From Rhodospirillales bacterium (lineage in GTDB: Bacteria; Pseudomonadota; Alphaproteobacteria; Acetobacterales; Acetobacteraceae), in the NCBI GenBank assembly GCA_017304945.1, contig JAFKLG010000063.1, forward strand, positions 28,437 through 92,436: a DNA stretch of 64,000 nt. The letters run 5' to 3'. Shown here one piece after another: positions 1 through 8,276 of this stretch. A program made the translations under genes and the position numbers. Every line of letters begins with the position of its first letter. Position 1 is the stretch's first letter. Below the pieces are notes generated by a model, which was given only the letters and a program-made list of their open reading frames with translations, was not told where the DNA came from and made no database searches.

Positions 1-2
1 CC

Positions 3-983
3 GCCGCCCGCCGGTTTGGCTTCGACCTCGAACTGAAGCACTACGACTGGTCCTGCGAGACCTACAAGGAGACCGGCCGGATGATGCCGGAGGACGGGCT
101 GGACCAGCTCGCGCAATCGGATTCGATCCTGCTGGGCGCGGTCGGCTGGCCCGGCGTGCCCGACCACGTCTCCCTCTGGGGCCTGCTGATCCCGATCCGC
201 CGCGGCTTCGACCAGTATGCCAACGTCCGCCCCTGCAAGCTGCTGCCGGGCGTGAAGACGCCGCTCGCCAACCGCACCGAGGCGGATATCGACTTCTACG
301 TCGTGCGCGAGAACACCGAGGGCGAGTACTCCTCTGTCGGCGGCCGCATGTTCGAGGGGACGGACCGCGAGTTCGCGGCCCAGCAGGCGGTGTTCACCCG
401 CAAGGGCACCGACCGCATCCTGAAATACGCATTCGAGCTCGCCATGACGCGGCCGAAGAAGCACGTCACCTCGGCCACCAAGTCGAACGGGATCGTGCAC
501 ACCATGCCGTACTGGGACGAGCGCTTCGCCGAGATGGCGAAGCAGTATCCCGGCATCCGCACCGACCAGTACCACATCGACATCCTGTGCGCGCATTTCG
601 TGCAGCACCCGGACTGGTTCGACGTGGTGGTCGGCTCCAACCTGTTCGGCGACATCCTCTCCGATCTCGGCCCGGCGGTCGCCGGCTCGATCGGCATCGC
701 CGCCTCCGCCAACATCAATCCGGAACGAGCCTTCCCGTCCATGTTCGAGCCGGTGCACGGATCGGCGCCCGACATCGCCGGCAAGTTCATCTGCAACCCG
801 ATCGGGCAGATCTGGTCGGCCGCGCTGATGGTCGACCATCTCGGTGAGGCCGAGGCCGGCCAGGCGATCGTGGCGGCGATCGAGACGCTGCTGCGCGAAA
901 GCGGCCCGAAGACGCGCGACATGGGCGGCCAGGCCGGCACCGCCGATGTCGGCACCGCGATCGCCCAGCTCGTCGCGGGCTGA
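3..983 (+). CDS. Tartrate dehydrogenase / D-malate dehydrogenase-like, 5' end cut by window
   Basis: An NAD-dependent beta-decarboxylating dehydrogenase of the isocitrate/isopropylmalate dehydrogenase superfamily, oxidising a 2-hydroxy diacid such as tartrate or D-malate in the cytoplasm. The frame is open from base 3, before the first ATG at 81, so the true start lies outside the window. The early stretch SCETYKETGRMMPEDGLDQL resembles the TtuC/DmlA branch rather than LeuB or Icd. Later come the YFYVVREN-like substrate loop (IDFYVVRENTEGEYS), the metal-binding aspartates in GSNLFGDILSDLGP, and the NAD-binding stretch FEPVHGSAPDIAGK. The following gene is isocitrate lyase, behind an inverted-repeat element. 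The exact substrate cannot be read from the sequence. Confidence 0.85.
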   Translation, partial: AARRFGFDLELKHYDWSCETYKETGRMMPEDGLDQLAQSDSILLGAVGWPGVPDHVSLWGLLIPIRRGFDQYANVRPCKLLPGVKTPLANRTEADIDFYVVRENTEGEYSSVGGRMFEGTDREFAAQQAVFTRKGTDRILKYAFELAMTRPKKHVTSATKSNGIVHTMPYWDERFAEMAKQYPGIRTDQYHIDILCAHFVQHPDWFDVVVGSNLFGDILSDLGPAVAGSIGIAASANINPERAFPSMFEPVHGSAPDIAGKFICNPIGQIWSAALMVDHLGEAEAGQAIVAAIETLLRESGPKTRDMGGQAGTADVGTAIAQLVAG

Positions 984-1004
984 ACGCGGCGTTCGCGCCG
1001 CCTG

Positions 1005-1094
1005 GTGTCATGGCCGGCGAAGGCCGGCCATCCACGCCTGACGGTATCCCACGTGTCGAAGTCATGGATGGCCGGCCTCCGCCGGCCATGACAC
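1005..1094. repeat. REP-like inverted-repeat doublet upstream of aceA
   Basis: Two 32-base arms, 1005-1036 and 1063-1094, are near-perfect reverse complements (one internal mismatch and one at the end), separated by 26 bases. Each arm is itself palindromic around GGCCGGC, so the DNA could form either two small hairpins or one long cruciform. The same core recurs at 3053-3137 and, as single copies, at several other intergenic sites in this window, which marks it as a dispersed family. The rest of the 311-base gap (984-1294) shows no gene. It holds the presumed aceA promoter, but I could not pick a convincing -35/-10 pair. Confidence 0.85.
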
Positions 1095-1294
1095 AGGGGC
1101 GGACGCGCAGCACCACCGCCCATGACACACGCGGCACCCGCGACCTTCACAGCGTTTACAGATCCGCTCAAACGTCGGTAAATCCACACACTTCTTTCGC
1201 TGCACTGCACGCGTTTGCCGGCTGACGGCGCCCCGGACCGATGGCTACATCCCGTCACGTCCGCTTCGGCGTCACACAGCGAAAGAGCATTCCG

Positions 1295-2953
1295 ATGAGC
1301 ACCATGGCCTTCTCCCCCGACGGGCTGTCGGGCGGGTTCTCCGGCCCCTCCGGCCGCCGCTCCTCCTACGCGGAGCAGGTCGCCCAGGTTGCCGACCTCA
1401 TCGCCAGCAAGGGCGGCACCTGGGACGGCATCAATGCCGAGTCCGTTGCCCGCATGCGCCTGCAGAACCGCTTCCTGTCGGGCATCGACATCGCGCGCTA
1501 CACCGCCGGCATAATGCGCCGCGACATGGCCGCCTACGACGCCGATCCCGCCCAGTACACCCAGTCGCTCGGTGCCTGGCACGGCTTCGTCGCGCAGCAG
1601 GAGATGATCTCCGTGCGCAAGCACTTCGGCAGCGTGAAGCGCCGCTACATCTACCTGTCCGGCTGGATGGTGGCCGCGCTGCGCTCCGAGTTCGGGCCGC
1701 TGCCCGACCAGTCCATGCACGAGAAGACCACCGTGCCGGACCTGATCCGGGAGATCTACACCTTCCTCAAGCAGGCCGACGCGCGCGAACTCGGCATGCT
1801 GTTCCGTGACATCGATGCGGCGCGCGCCAAGGGCGACAGCGCGCGCGAGGCGGAACTGCTGAACCGCGTGGAGAACTACGAATCCCACGTGGTGCCGATC
1901 ATCGCCGACATCGACGCCGGCTTCGGCAATGCCGAGGCGACCTACCTGCTGGCGAAGAAGATGATCGAGGCCGGCGCCTGCGCGCTGCAGATCGAGAACC
2001 AGGTGTCCGACGAGAAGCAGTGCGGCCACCAGGACGGCAAGGTCACCGTGCCGCATGACGACTTCGTCGCCAAGATCCGCGCCGTGCGCTACGCCTTCCT
2101 CGAACTCGGCGTCGAAGACGGCATCGTCGTCACCCGCACCGACAGCCTGGGCGCGGGCCTGACCAAGCAGATCGCGGTCAGCCGCACGCCGGGTGACGAG
2201 GGCGACCAGTACAACAGCTTCCTCGACTGCGAGGAGGTGACTCCCGACCAGGTGACCGGGAACGACGTGCTGATCACCCGCGACGGCAAGCTGATGCGGC
2301 CGAAGCGCCTGCCCTCCAACCTGTTCCAGTTCCGCCCCGGCACGGGCGAGGACCGGGTCGTGCTGGACTGCATCACCTCGATGAAGAACGGCGCCGACCT
2401 GCTGTGGATCGAGACCGAGAAGCCGCATGTCGGGCAGATCGCCGGCATGGTGGACCGGGTGCGCGCCGCCTATCCGAAGGCGAAGCTCGCCTACAACAAC
2501 TCGCCGTCCTTCAACTGGACGCTGAGCTTCCGCCAGCAGGTGTTCGACGAGTGGCAGAAGGCGGGCAAGCCGGTCGCCGAGTATGACCGCGCCAAGCTCA
2601 TGAGCGTGGACTACGACCAGACCCCGCTCGCGACCGAGGCCGACCGTCGGATCCAGACCTTCCAGGCAGATGCGGCGAAGCGCGCCGGCGTGTTCCACCA
2701 CCTGATCACGCTGCCGACCTACCACACGACCGCGCTGTCGGTGGACAACCTCTCGAAGCGCTACTTCGGCGAGGAAGGCATGCTGGGCTACGTGGCGCAG
2801 GTGCAGCGCGAGGAGATCCGCCAGGGCATCGCCTGCGTCCGCCACCAGAACATGGCCGGCTCCGACATCGGCGACGACCACAAGGAGTATTTCTCCGGCG
2901 AGGCCGCGCTGAAGGCCGGCGGCGTCCACAACACGATGAACCAGTTCGCCTGA
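1295..2953 (+). CDS. aceA: Isocitrate lyase
   Basis: Splits isocitrate into glyoxylate and succinate, the first step of the glyoxylate bypass, in the cytoplasm. The product is 552 residues from ATG 1295, the long form of the enzyme seen in pseudomonads and many alphaproteobacteria. The catalytic signature is KQCGH at residues 241-245 (Cys243), preceded by the IIADIDAGFGN metal-binding strand. The ending GGVHNTMNQFA is also typical. An in-frame ATG at 1241 would add 18 residues, but the family normally begins close to 1295. The gene stands alone, with REP-like doublets on both sides and a strong terminator behind it. Malate synthase is not in the window. Confidence 0.96.
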   Translation: MSTMAFSPDGLSGGFSGPSGRRSSYAEQVAQVADLIASKGGTWDGINAESVARMRLQNRFLSGIDIARYTAGIMRRDMAAYDADPAQYTQSLGAWHGFVAQQEMISVRKHFGSVKRRYIYLSGWMVAALRSEFGPLPDQSMHEKTTVPDLIREIYTFLKQADARELGMLFRDIDAARAKGDSAREAELLNRVENYESHVVPIIADIDAGFGNAEATYLLAKKMIEAGACALQIENQVSDEKQCGHQDGKVTVPHDDFVAKIRAVRYAFLELGVEDGIVVTRTDSLGAGLTKQIAVSRTPGDEGDQYNSFLDCEEVTPDQVTGNDVLITRDGKLMRPKRLPSNLFQFRPGTGEDRVVLDCITSMKNGADLLWIETEKPHVGQIAGMVDRVRAAYPKAKLAYNNSPSFNWTLSFRQQVFDEWQKAGKPVAEYDRAKLMSVDYDQTPLATEADRRIQTFQADAAKRAGVFHHLITLPTYHTTALSVDNLSKRYFGEEGMLGYVAQVQREEIRQGIACVRHQNMAGSDIGDDHKEYFSGEAALKAGGVHNTMNQFA

Positions 2954-2979
2954 TCCAAGAACAAACGTCCAAGACCAAG

Positions 2980-3014
2980 CGGCTCGGGGGACCACCCCGA
3001 GCCGTTTTGCGTTT
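2980..3014 (+). terminator. Rho-independent terminator of aceA
   Basis: A perfect 10-base-pair stem (2980-2989 with 2995-3004, CGGCTCGGGG and its complement) closes a 5-base loop. It is followed directly by TTTTGCGTTT. It starts 26 bases after the isocitrate lyase stop codon. This is the clearest intrinsic terminator in the window. Confidence 0.92.
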
Positions 3015-3052
3015 GCCCGCCGGTGTCATGGGCGCGGGTGTCATGCCCCTTC

Positions 3053-3137
3053 GTGTCATGGCCGCCGAAGGGCGGCCATCCACGACTTTGTGCCGCGCCG
3101 GAAGTCATGGATGGCCGGCCTGCGCCGGTCATGACAC
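3053..3137. repeat. REP-like inverted-repeat doublet downstream of aceA
   Basis: Arms at 3053-3084 and 3106-3137 are inverted copies of the same 32-base element found at 1005-1094, with a few mismatches, 21 bases apart. Two partial copies of its GTGTCATG start lie just upstream (about 3023 and 3039). Together with the terminator and the 15-base tandem repeats at 3133-3177 it fills most of the 335-base gap 2954-3288, which shows no gene. Confidence 0.8.
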
Positions 3138-3177
3138 GGAGCGGCGTGACACGGAGGGGCGTGATACGAAGGGGCGT
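3133..3177. repeat. Three 15-bp tandem copies attached to the REP-like doublet
   Basis: Three consecutive 15-base units (3133-3147, 3148-3162, 3163-3177) of the form GACACGGAGGGGCGT differ by one to three bases. A partial fourth unit follows at 3178. They begin inside the right end of the REP-like arm, so they look like a slippage expansion of its border. Confidence 0.75.
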
Positions 3178-3288
3178 GACACCGGCGCCACGACCTGCGC
3201 GCCTTGACCCCTTGCACCCGCCGGGCTTGTCTCCCGCCCTGCCCTCGCGCCACCTGGGCCGCGGACCGCCAGAGAGGAGATCTCCCCC

Positions 3289-4125
3289 ATGAAACTGATC
3301 AGCTTCCGCCGTCCGGACGGACTCCCGAGCTGGGGCATCGTCAAGGGAGATGGGGTGATCGACCTGGGCGCGCGGGCGCCGGGGCTGAAGCATGCCCTGT
3401 GGGCGATGACCTCGCTCGCCGAGGAAGCCGCCCGGCACGCCGACTTCCCGCTGGACGCGATCAGCTTCCTGCCGCCGATCCCCGATCCGGAGAAGATCCT
3501 GTGCGTCGGCCTGAACTACGTGTCCCACATCAAGGAAGGCGGGCGAGAGCCGCCGGCCAAACCGATCATCTTCACCCGCACGCCCTCCTCCCAGGTCGGG
3601 CACGGCGAGGCGCTGGTGCGCCCGAACGCCTCCGAGACTTTCGACTATGAAGGCGAGCTCGCGGTGATCATCGGCCGCCGCTGCCGGCACGTGAAGAAGG
3701 CCGACTTCGAACAGGTGATCGCGGGATACGCCTGCTACAACGACGGCTCGATCCGCGAGTGGCAGCGCCATTCCACGCAGTTCATCCCCGGCAAGAACTT
3801 CTATCGCTCGGGCGCCTTCGGTCCCTGGATCGTCACGCCCGAGGAGGCCGGCGACATCACCAAGGCGCACCTGATGACGCGGCTGAACGGCAAGGAGCAG
3901 CAGCACGCGACGATCGATGATCTCTGCTTCGATATCCCGACACTGATCGAATACTGCTCGACCTTCACCCAGCTCGAGGCCGGGGACGTGATCGTCACCG
4001 GCACCACCGGCGGCGTCGGCGCCTACCAGACCCCGCCGCTGTGGATGAAGCCGGGCGACACGGTGGAGGTCGAGATCACCGGCATCGGGATCCTGCGCAA
4101 CACCGTGGTGCAGGAAGGCGCATGA
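3289..4125 (+). CDS. Fumarylacetoacetate hydrolase-family protein
   Basis: A 278-residue member of the FAH superfamily, whose enzymes hydrolyse or decarboxylate acyl-pyruvates and related dicarbonyl acids from aromatic or sugar acid breakdown. The N-terminal cap is short. The catalytic barrel starts near residue 65 (EKILCVGLNYVSHIKE) and carries the metal-binding acids in FDYEGELAVIIG, the GYACYNDGSIREWQR segment, and the late GDVIVTGTTGGVGAY strand. Ribosome binding is plausible from GAGAGGAG about 12 bases upstream. Its stop overlaps the start of the acyl-CoA ligase (ATGA), so the two are very likely co-translated. The true substrate is not decidable here. Confidence 0.88.
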   Translation: MKLISFRRPDGLPSWGIVKGDGVIDLGARAPGLKHALWAMTSLAEEAARHADFPLDAISFLPPIPDPEKILCVGLNYVSHIKEGGREPPAKPIIFTRTPSSQVGHGEALVRPNASETFDYEGELAVIIGRRCRHVKKADFEQVIAGYACYNDGSIREWQRHSTQFIPGKNFYRSGAFGPWIVTPEEAGDITKAHLMTRLNGKEQQHATIDDLCFDIPTLIEYCSTFTQLEAGDVIVTGTTGGVGAYQTPPLWMKPGDTVEVEITGIGILRNTVVQEGA

Positions 4126-5729
4126 CCGGCATGGCCGTCACCGGCGCAACCATTGGCGCGACGACTGGCGTGACCATTGGCGCACCCACCGGCGCAACCG
4201 TCGCCGCGACCATCCCCTGGGGCAGCGACCTCGCGACGCTGGTGCGCCGCTTCGGCCCGCTGCCGGCGGTGCACGACGCGACCGGCACGATGTCGTTCGC
4301 CGAAATGGCGGGGCGCGCAGCCGCCCTCGCGCAGCATCTGCGCGCGCTGGGCATTCCGCCGGGTGAGCCCGTGGCGAGTTCGCTGCGGAACGGCATCCCG
4401 GCGGTCTGGGTCTCGGTCGGCCTGCGGCTCGCGGGTGTTGCGGAGACGCCGCTGAACGCCGCCTACACGCAGGACGAGCGCGCCCACTGCCTGGGCGTCG
4501 CCGGCGCCCGTCGCGTCGTCACCACCCGATCCCAGGTCGCCGACTTCACCGCGCTCGGCATCACGCCGATCGCGATCGAGGACCTGCCCGATGCACATGC
4601 CGACCCGGCGACCCTGCCGCCGGTTCCGGCCGAGGCGTGGGGTCGCATCATCTTCACCTCCGGCACCACCGGGAAGCCGAAGGCGATCGTCTACACCCAT
4701 GCCGCGCGCTTTATCGGCAACCTGCTGCAGCGCGCGAGTGCCGAGACGACGCCCGGTCCGGGCAGCTGCGTGCTGCTGATGACGCCGTTCGTGCATGGCG
4801 CCGGCATCATCACGCAGGCGTTCCACGATCACGGCGCGGCGGTGCTGCTGCTGGACGGCGTCGACCTGCCGCGCGTGCAGCAGGCGCTCGATGCCGGCGC
4901 GGTCGACCATTTGTTCGCCCCGCCCACGCCGCTCGCGAAGATCATCGCCGCCTATGGCGAGCGGACGATCCCGGGCCTGCGCACGATCTTCTGCGGCACC
5001 GCGCCGCTGCTGCCCTCGCTCTACGCGAAGGCTCGCGCGATGTTCGGCCCGATCGTCCGCATCACCTACGGCAAGTCGGAGATCATCAATCCGATCACCG
5101 TGCTGCCGCCGGCCGCGACCGACGCCTATTACGCCGACCCGGCCCATGGGGAGGGCGTCTGCGTCGGCTGGCCCGCGACCGGCGTCGAGGTGGAGATCCG
5201 CGACGAGGACGGGCAGCCGCTCGCAGCCGGCGCGATCGGCCAGGTGTTCCTGCGCGGCCGGCACATGTCTTGCGGCCATCTCGATGCCTCGGGCTTCCAC
5301 CCGCTCGCGGAGGATGGGTTCCATGACACCGGCGATCTCGGCCGGATCGACGCGGAGGGGCGGTTGCACCTCGTGGGCCGGCTCGCCGACGTCATCAAGT
5401 CGGGCGGCTACAAGATCTACCCGGACGAGATCGAACGCGCGCTGACCGGCACCGCGGGCACCGGCGCGGTCTCGGTCGTGTCGCTGCCCAGCGAATACTG
5501 GGGCGAGATCATCGTCGCGGTCGCGGAAACCGACGATCCGGCCTGGCCCGATCGAGCCCAGGCCGCGCTGTCCGCGCTCGCCCGCTACAAGCACCCGCGC
5601 GCGCTGCTGACGCTGGCGGAGCTGCCGCGCAATCCGCAGGGCAAGATCATGCGCCGGACCATCCGCGAAATCGTGCTGGAGCGCTGGCGCGTGATCGACG
5701 GCCCGCACCCGCGGCTCGAGCCGGCCTGA
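4122..5729 (+). CDS. AMP-forming acyl/aryl-CoA ligase (ANL superfamily)
   Basis: Adenylates a carboxylic acid with ATP and transfers it to CoA; 535 residues, cytoplasmic. The P-loop motif IIFTSGTTGKPKA sits near residue 177. The A5 motif YGKSEIINP, the A7 motif FHDTGDLGRID, and the hinge with A10 lysine (PRNPQGKIMRR) all follow in order, so it looks catalytically complete. The start at 4122 overlaps the hydrolase stop (ATGA). The first ~30 residues are an odd Gly/Thr/Ala/Ile-rich run made of imperfect repeats of ATIGA/TGVTIGA at DNA level. They do not belong to the family fold. The pairing with the FAH-type enzyme suggests catabolism of an aromatic or branched acid (inference). Confidence 0.88.
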   Translation: MTGMAVTGATIGATTGVTIGAPTGATVAATIPWGSDLATLVRRFGPLPAVHDATGTMSFAEMAGRAAALAQHLRALGIPPGEPVASSLRNGIPAVWVSVGLRLAGVAETPLNAAYTQDERAHCLGVAGARRVVTTRSQVADFTALGITPIAIEDLPDAHADPATLPPVPAEAWGRIIFTSGTTGKPKAIVYTHAARFIGNLLQRASAETTPGPGSCVLLMTPFVHGAGIITQAFHDHGAAVLLLDGVDLPRVQQALDAGAVDHLFAPPTPLAKIIAAYGERTIPGLRTIFCGTAPLLPSLYAKARAMFGPIVRITYGKSEIINPITVLPPAATDAYYADPAHGEGVCVGWPATGVEVEIRDEDGQPLAAGAIGQVFLRGRHMSCGHLDASGFHPLAEDGFHDTGDLGRIDAEGRLHLVGRLADVIKSGGYKIYPDEIERALTGTAGTGAVSVVSLPSEYWGEIIVAVAETDDPAWPDRAQAALSALARYKHPRALLTLAELPRNPQGKIMRRTIREIVLERWRVIDGPHPRLEPA

Positions 5730-5836
5730 GCCGCGGCCGGAGCCGACCTGAGCCGCGGACCGACGGTCGGCAACAGCTCGCGGAGAGGCCGCCGTCCCTA
5801 AGCCGCCACCCTGTGAAGCCGCTGGCCCTCCAAACC

Positions 5837-5868
5837 GTCATGGCCGGGCTCGTCCCGGCCATCCCCAC
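5837..5868. repeat. REP-like hairpin (single copy)
   Basis: GTCATGGCCGGG, a 4-base loop and its complement CCCGGCCAT form a single copy of the dispersed REP-like element, between the convergent ligase and MepA genes. The 172-base gap 5730-5901 shows nothing else. Confidence 0.7.
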
Positions 5869-5901
5869 CGCCACACGACCGCAGGCGAGAGCCCGCCCCT
5901 C

Positions 5902-6786
5902 CTACCGTCCCGCCAGGATCGCGCGGCACGCCGCCGGCGGCGTCGGCACCTTCACCGGCCCGCTCGGCCGTGATGGCTGATCGAGCTGGTCGAACCACCA
6001 TTGCAGCGTGGCGTCGCAGCCGTCCCCTTCGGGCGGTGGCGCCATCTGTGCGCACTCTCCCTGGCCCGCCGGGCAGCGGAACCGGATGTGCATATGCGCC
6101 GCGTGCCCGTACCAGGGCCGGATCAGCCGCAGCCAGCTCCGGTCGCCGGTCACCTCCCGGCAGAGCTGCTGCTTGATCGCGGGGTTCACCAGGATCCGGT
6201 CCACGTCCGGCAGTTCCGCGGCAAGCCGCAGCAGCGTCACCACGCGCGGTGACCAGCGGGCCGGCTCGATCCCTCGCGCGTCCGGCCGCACCAGGCTGGG
6301 CAGCACGATCGTGTCGCGCGCGGTGGCGTCGAGCGGCGGCCGCGGCGTCATGTCGAGCCCGACATCGGCATCCAGCCCGACCTGATGACTGAGATGGCCG
6401 CCCGGCAGCGGCCCGCCCCGCGCGGCGGAGATGTCCTCGATCAGCAGGTCCGGCAATCCCGCCGCATGGGCGCGCTGCCCCAGCAGTTCGATGCGCGCAA
6501 TGGTTTGCGGCGCCCCCCAGAAGGCGCTGCGGTCGAGATGGATGGTCTGGAACCCCTCCCCCTCCAGTGGCAGATGCAGGGCGCCCTGGATGCAGCCGCC
6601 GGTGGAGGGACCGCCAACGATCCGCAGCGGCGCCTGCGCCCGAGCGGCGCCGGTCAGGCTCGCCAGGATCAGGACGAGCAGCGGCAGCACCCAGGCCGCT
6701 CGCCCCTGCCGGCGACGCCGCGGAGCCGCCGGGATCAAGGCGCCGCCCCAGAGAGCGCGACGGACCGTCGGTGCGAAGCGGGTCAC
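5902..6786 (-). CDS. mepA: Penicillin-insensitive murein endopeptidase
   Basis: A periplasmic zinc endopeptidase that cuts D-alanyl-meso-diaminopimelyl cross-links in peptidoglycan. After a hydrophobic export segment (WVLPLLVLILASLTGAARAQ) comes the conserved GPSTGGCIQGA region, then SHQVGLDADVGLD with the metal-binding His and Asp residues, and finally the YGHAAHMHIRFRCP motif with the C-terminal zinc histidines. The GTG at 6786 sits one base past the stop of the preceding glycosyltransferase gene and gives 294 residues. An upstream ATG at 6855 would add 23 residues and overlap that gene by 68 bases, which I consider less likely. It shares a strand with cell-surface glycan genes, which fits an envelope role. 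Confidence 0.9.
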   Translation of the reverse strand: MTRFAPTVRRALWGGALIPAAPRRRRQGRAAWVLPLLVLILASLTGAARAQAPLRIVGGPSTGGCIQGALHLPLEGEGFQTIHLDRSAFWGAPQTIARIELLGQRAHAAGLPDLLIEDISAARGGPLPGGHLSHQVGLDADVGLDMTPRPPLDATARDTIVLPSLVRPDARGIEPARWSPRVVTLLRLAAELPDVDRILVNPAIKQQLCREVTGDRSWLRLIRPWYGHAAHMHIRFRCPAGQGECAQMAPPPEGDGCDATLQWWFDQLDQPSRPSGPVKVPTPPAACRAILAGR

Positions 6787-6787
6787 G

Positions 6788-8116
6788 TCACCGAATCTCG
6801 TGCGCAACGGGTTCGGCCGTTTCCGCCAGAACCTCTTCCGCGGCCGCTTCGACATGCGCGGGCGTGATCACTTGCATGCATCGCACCTCGAACGGGCATT
6901 CGGAGGGTTGGCTGAGATAGCAGCTCGCGCAGGCGATCCGCGTGGTGAGCGCAATCGCCCGCGACCCGCTGGTCTGCCACACCTCCGCATTGCCGATCGC
7001 GCCGTTCACCGTCACCAGGGGCACGTCGAGCGCGGCGGCGAGATGGCTGGTGCCGGTGTCGTAGCCGATCATCATGCGGGCACCGGCGATCACGGCGGGC
7101 AGGTCCGCGATCGGCACCTTGCCGGATAGGTCATGCACATGCAGGTCCGCGAGCAGGACGGCGATCTGCGCGCAATCCCCGACCTGGCCCGGACCACCGA
7201 TCAGCACGACGTCCAGCCCCTCCCGCGCAGCCAGCGTGCGCCCGGCGGCGGCGAGCCGCTCGATCGGCCAGACCCGGATCGGACTCCCCGCCCCCGGCGC
7301 GAGGATCAGGTAGGGGCGTTCGGGCGCATGCGGCGACGGACCCGCCGGCAGCATCCTGGCCATCGGGTGCGGAGCCGGGGCGAAGGTCTCGGTGACGGCC
7401 GCCACCAGCAGCGCGAGCCTGGTTTCCGCATGCAGCGGCCGTCCCTCGCCGCGGGCGACCGAGACGTGCTCCATGTCCGGCAAGGAGATGTCGAGACTGG
7501 AGCCGCCCTGCGCGGCGGGCGCCGTGAACCCGACCCGCACATCGGCCGAGACGGACGCGAGCAACGGACGGGTGTCGGGGTCGTGGCGCAGGTCGATCGC
7601 GAGATCGAACGCGCCGAGCTCGAGCGCCTGGAAGCGCGCCAGATGCGTGGGCGGCACCCCCTGCCACTCGGCCTTGGTCGGCGCGAAGAAGTCGAATGGC
7701 ACCACCCGATCGAACAGGCCGCACTGTGTGGCCCAGGTCCGATTCCAGGTTGCGCAGACCATCGTAATCTCGGCGGTCGGGAACGCGCGGCGCAGGGTGG
7801 CCAGCGCGGGGAGCCCGACCACGAAATCCCCCAGATGGTCCAGTTTCAGCACCAGGATCCGCGGGCGGGCGGGCCACGCCCGTGCACGCGCCCGCAGCAT
7901 CCGCATCGGCACGACTGTCGCGTCCGGCGGGCCGTTGGCGATGGACCGCACCTCCCGCCGCTGCAGGGCCTGGATCACCGGGAGGTAGAGCCAGCGCAGC
8001 ACGCGCTCGCGCCGTGAGGAGGGCGGTGCCATGCGGCGCCGGAGCCGCAGCAGGTGACGAGCGACGAGCATGGTGGCGGCGCTCGTCTGGGCGGTTGGAT
8101 CGTGCGGGGTGTTCAT
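6788..8116 (-). CDS. Glycosyltransferase family 9 (heptosyltransferase-like)
   Basis: Probably adds a sugar from an ADP- or NDP-donor to a cell-surface glycan, at the inner face of the membrane. The N-terminal Rossmann half starts with ILVLKLDHLGDFVVGLPAL. The donor half has LILAPGAGSPIRVWP and MMIGYDTGTSHLAAAL, both typical of GT9. A four-cysteine segment near the C-terminus (CASCYLSQPSEC, then C four residues on) matches the usual cysteine cluster of the family. ATG 8116 is preceded by AGAGAGG at good spacing, and an upstream extension to 8245 lacks family similarity. A paralogue lies at 11172-12398. Confidence 0.85.
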   Translation of the reverse strand: MNTPHDPTAQTSAATMLVARHLLRLRRRMAPPSSRRERVLRWLYLPVIQALQRREVRSIANGPPDATVVPMRMLRARARAWPARPRILVLKLDHLGDFVVGLPALATLRRAFPTAEITMVCATWNRTWATQCGLFDRVVPFDFFAPTKAEWQGVPPTHLARFQALELGAFDLAIDLRHDPDTRPLLASVSADVRVGFTAPAAQGGSSLDISLPDMEHVSVARGEGRPLHAETRLALLVAAVTETFAPAPHPMARMLPAGPSPHAPERPYLILAPGAGSPIRVWPIERLAAAGRTLAAREGLDVVLIGGPGQVGDCAQIAVLLADLHVHDLSGKVPIADLPAVIAGARMMIGYDTGTSHLAAALDVPLVTVNGAIGNAEVWQTSGSRAIALTTRIACASCYLSQPSECPFEVRCMQVITPAHVEAAAEEVLAETAEPVAHEIR

Positions 8117-8276
8117 CGCCTCTCTGGATGTGCGGGGCGGCGTTGCAACTGTCGGCGCCGCGACCGGCGGGACGGCGTTCCTCAGCCTGTACCCCCGGGG
8201 TGGAGGCGCCCGCAAGGGACGACGTCGTTCCTGACGCGCCGACACTTACGTTTCGTACGCAAACGGGCCTGGCGCC

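Noticed and set aside
296..2995. An 899-codon open frame on the minus strand across the dehydrogenase and aceA
   Set aside because: It is antisense to two well-supported enzymes, has no domain-like composition and arises from GC-rich third positions.
6787..6855. Longer MepA start at ATG 6855
   Set aside because: It would overlap the upstream glycosyltransferase by 68 bases and add a charged stretch before the export signal; GTG 6786 right after the upstream stop fits better.
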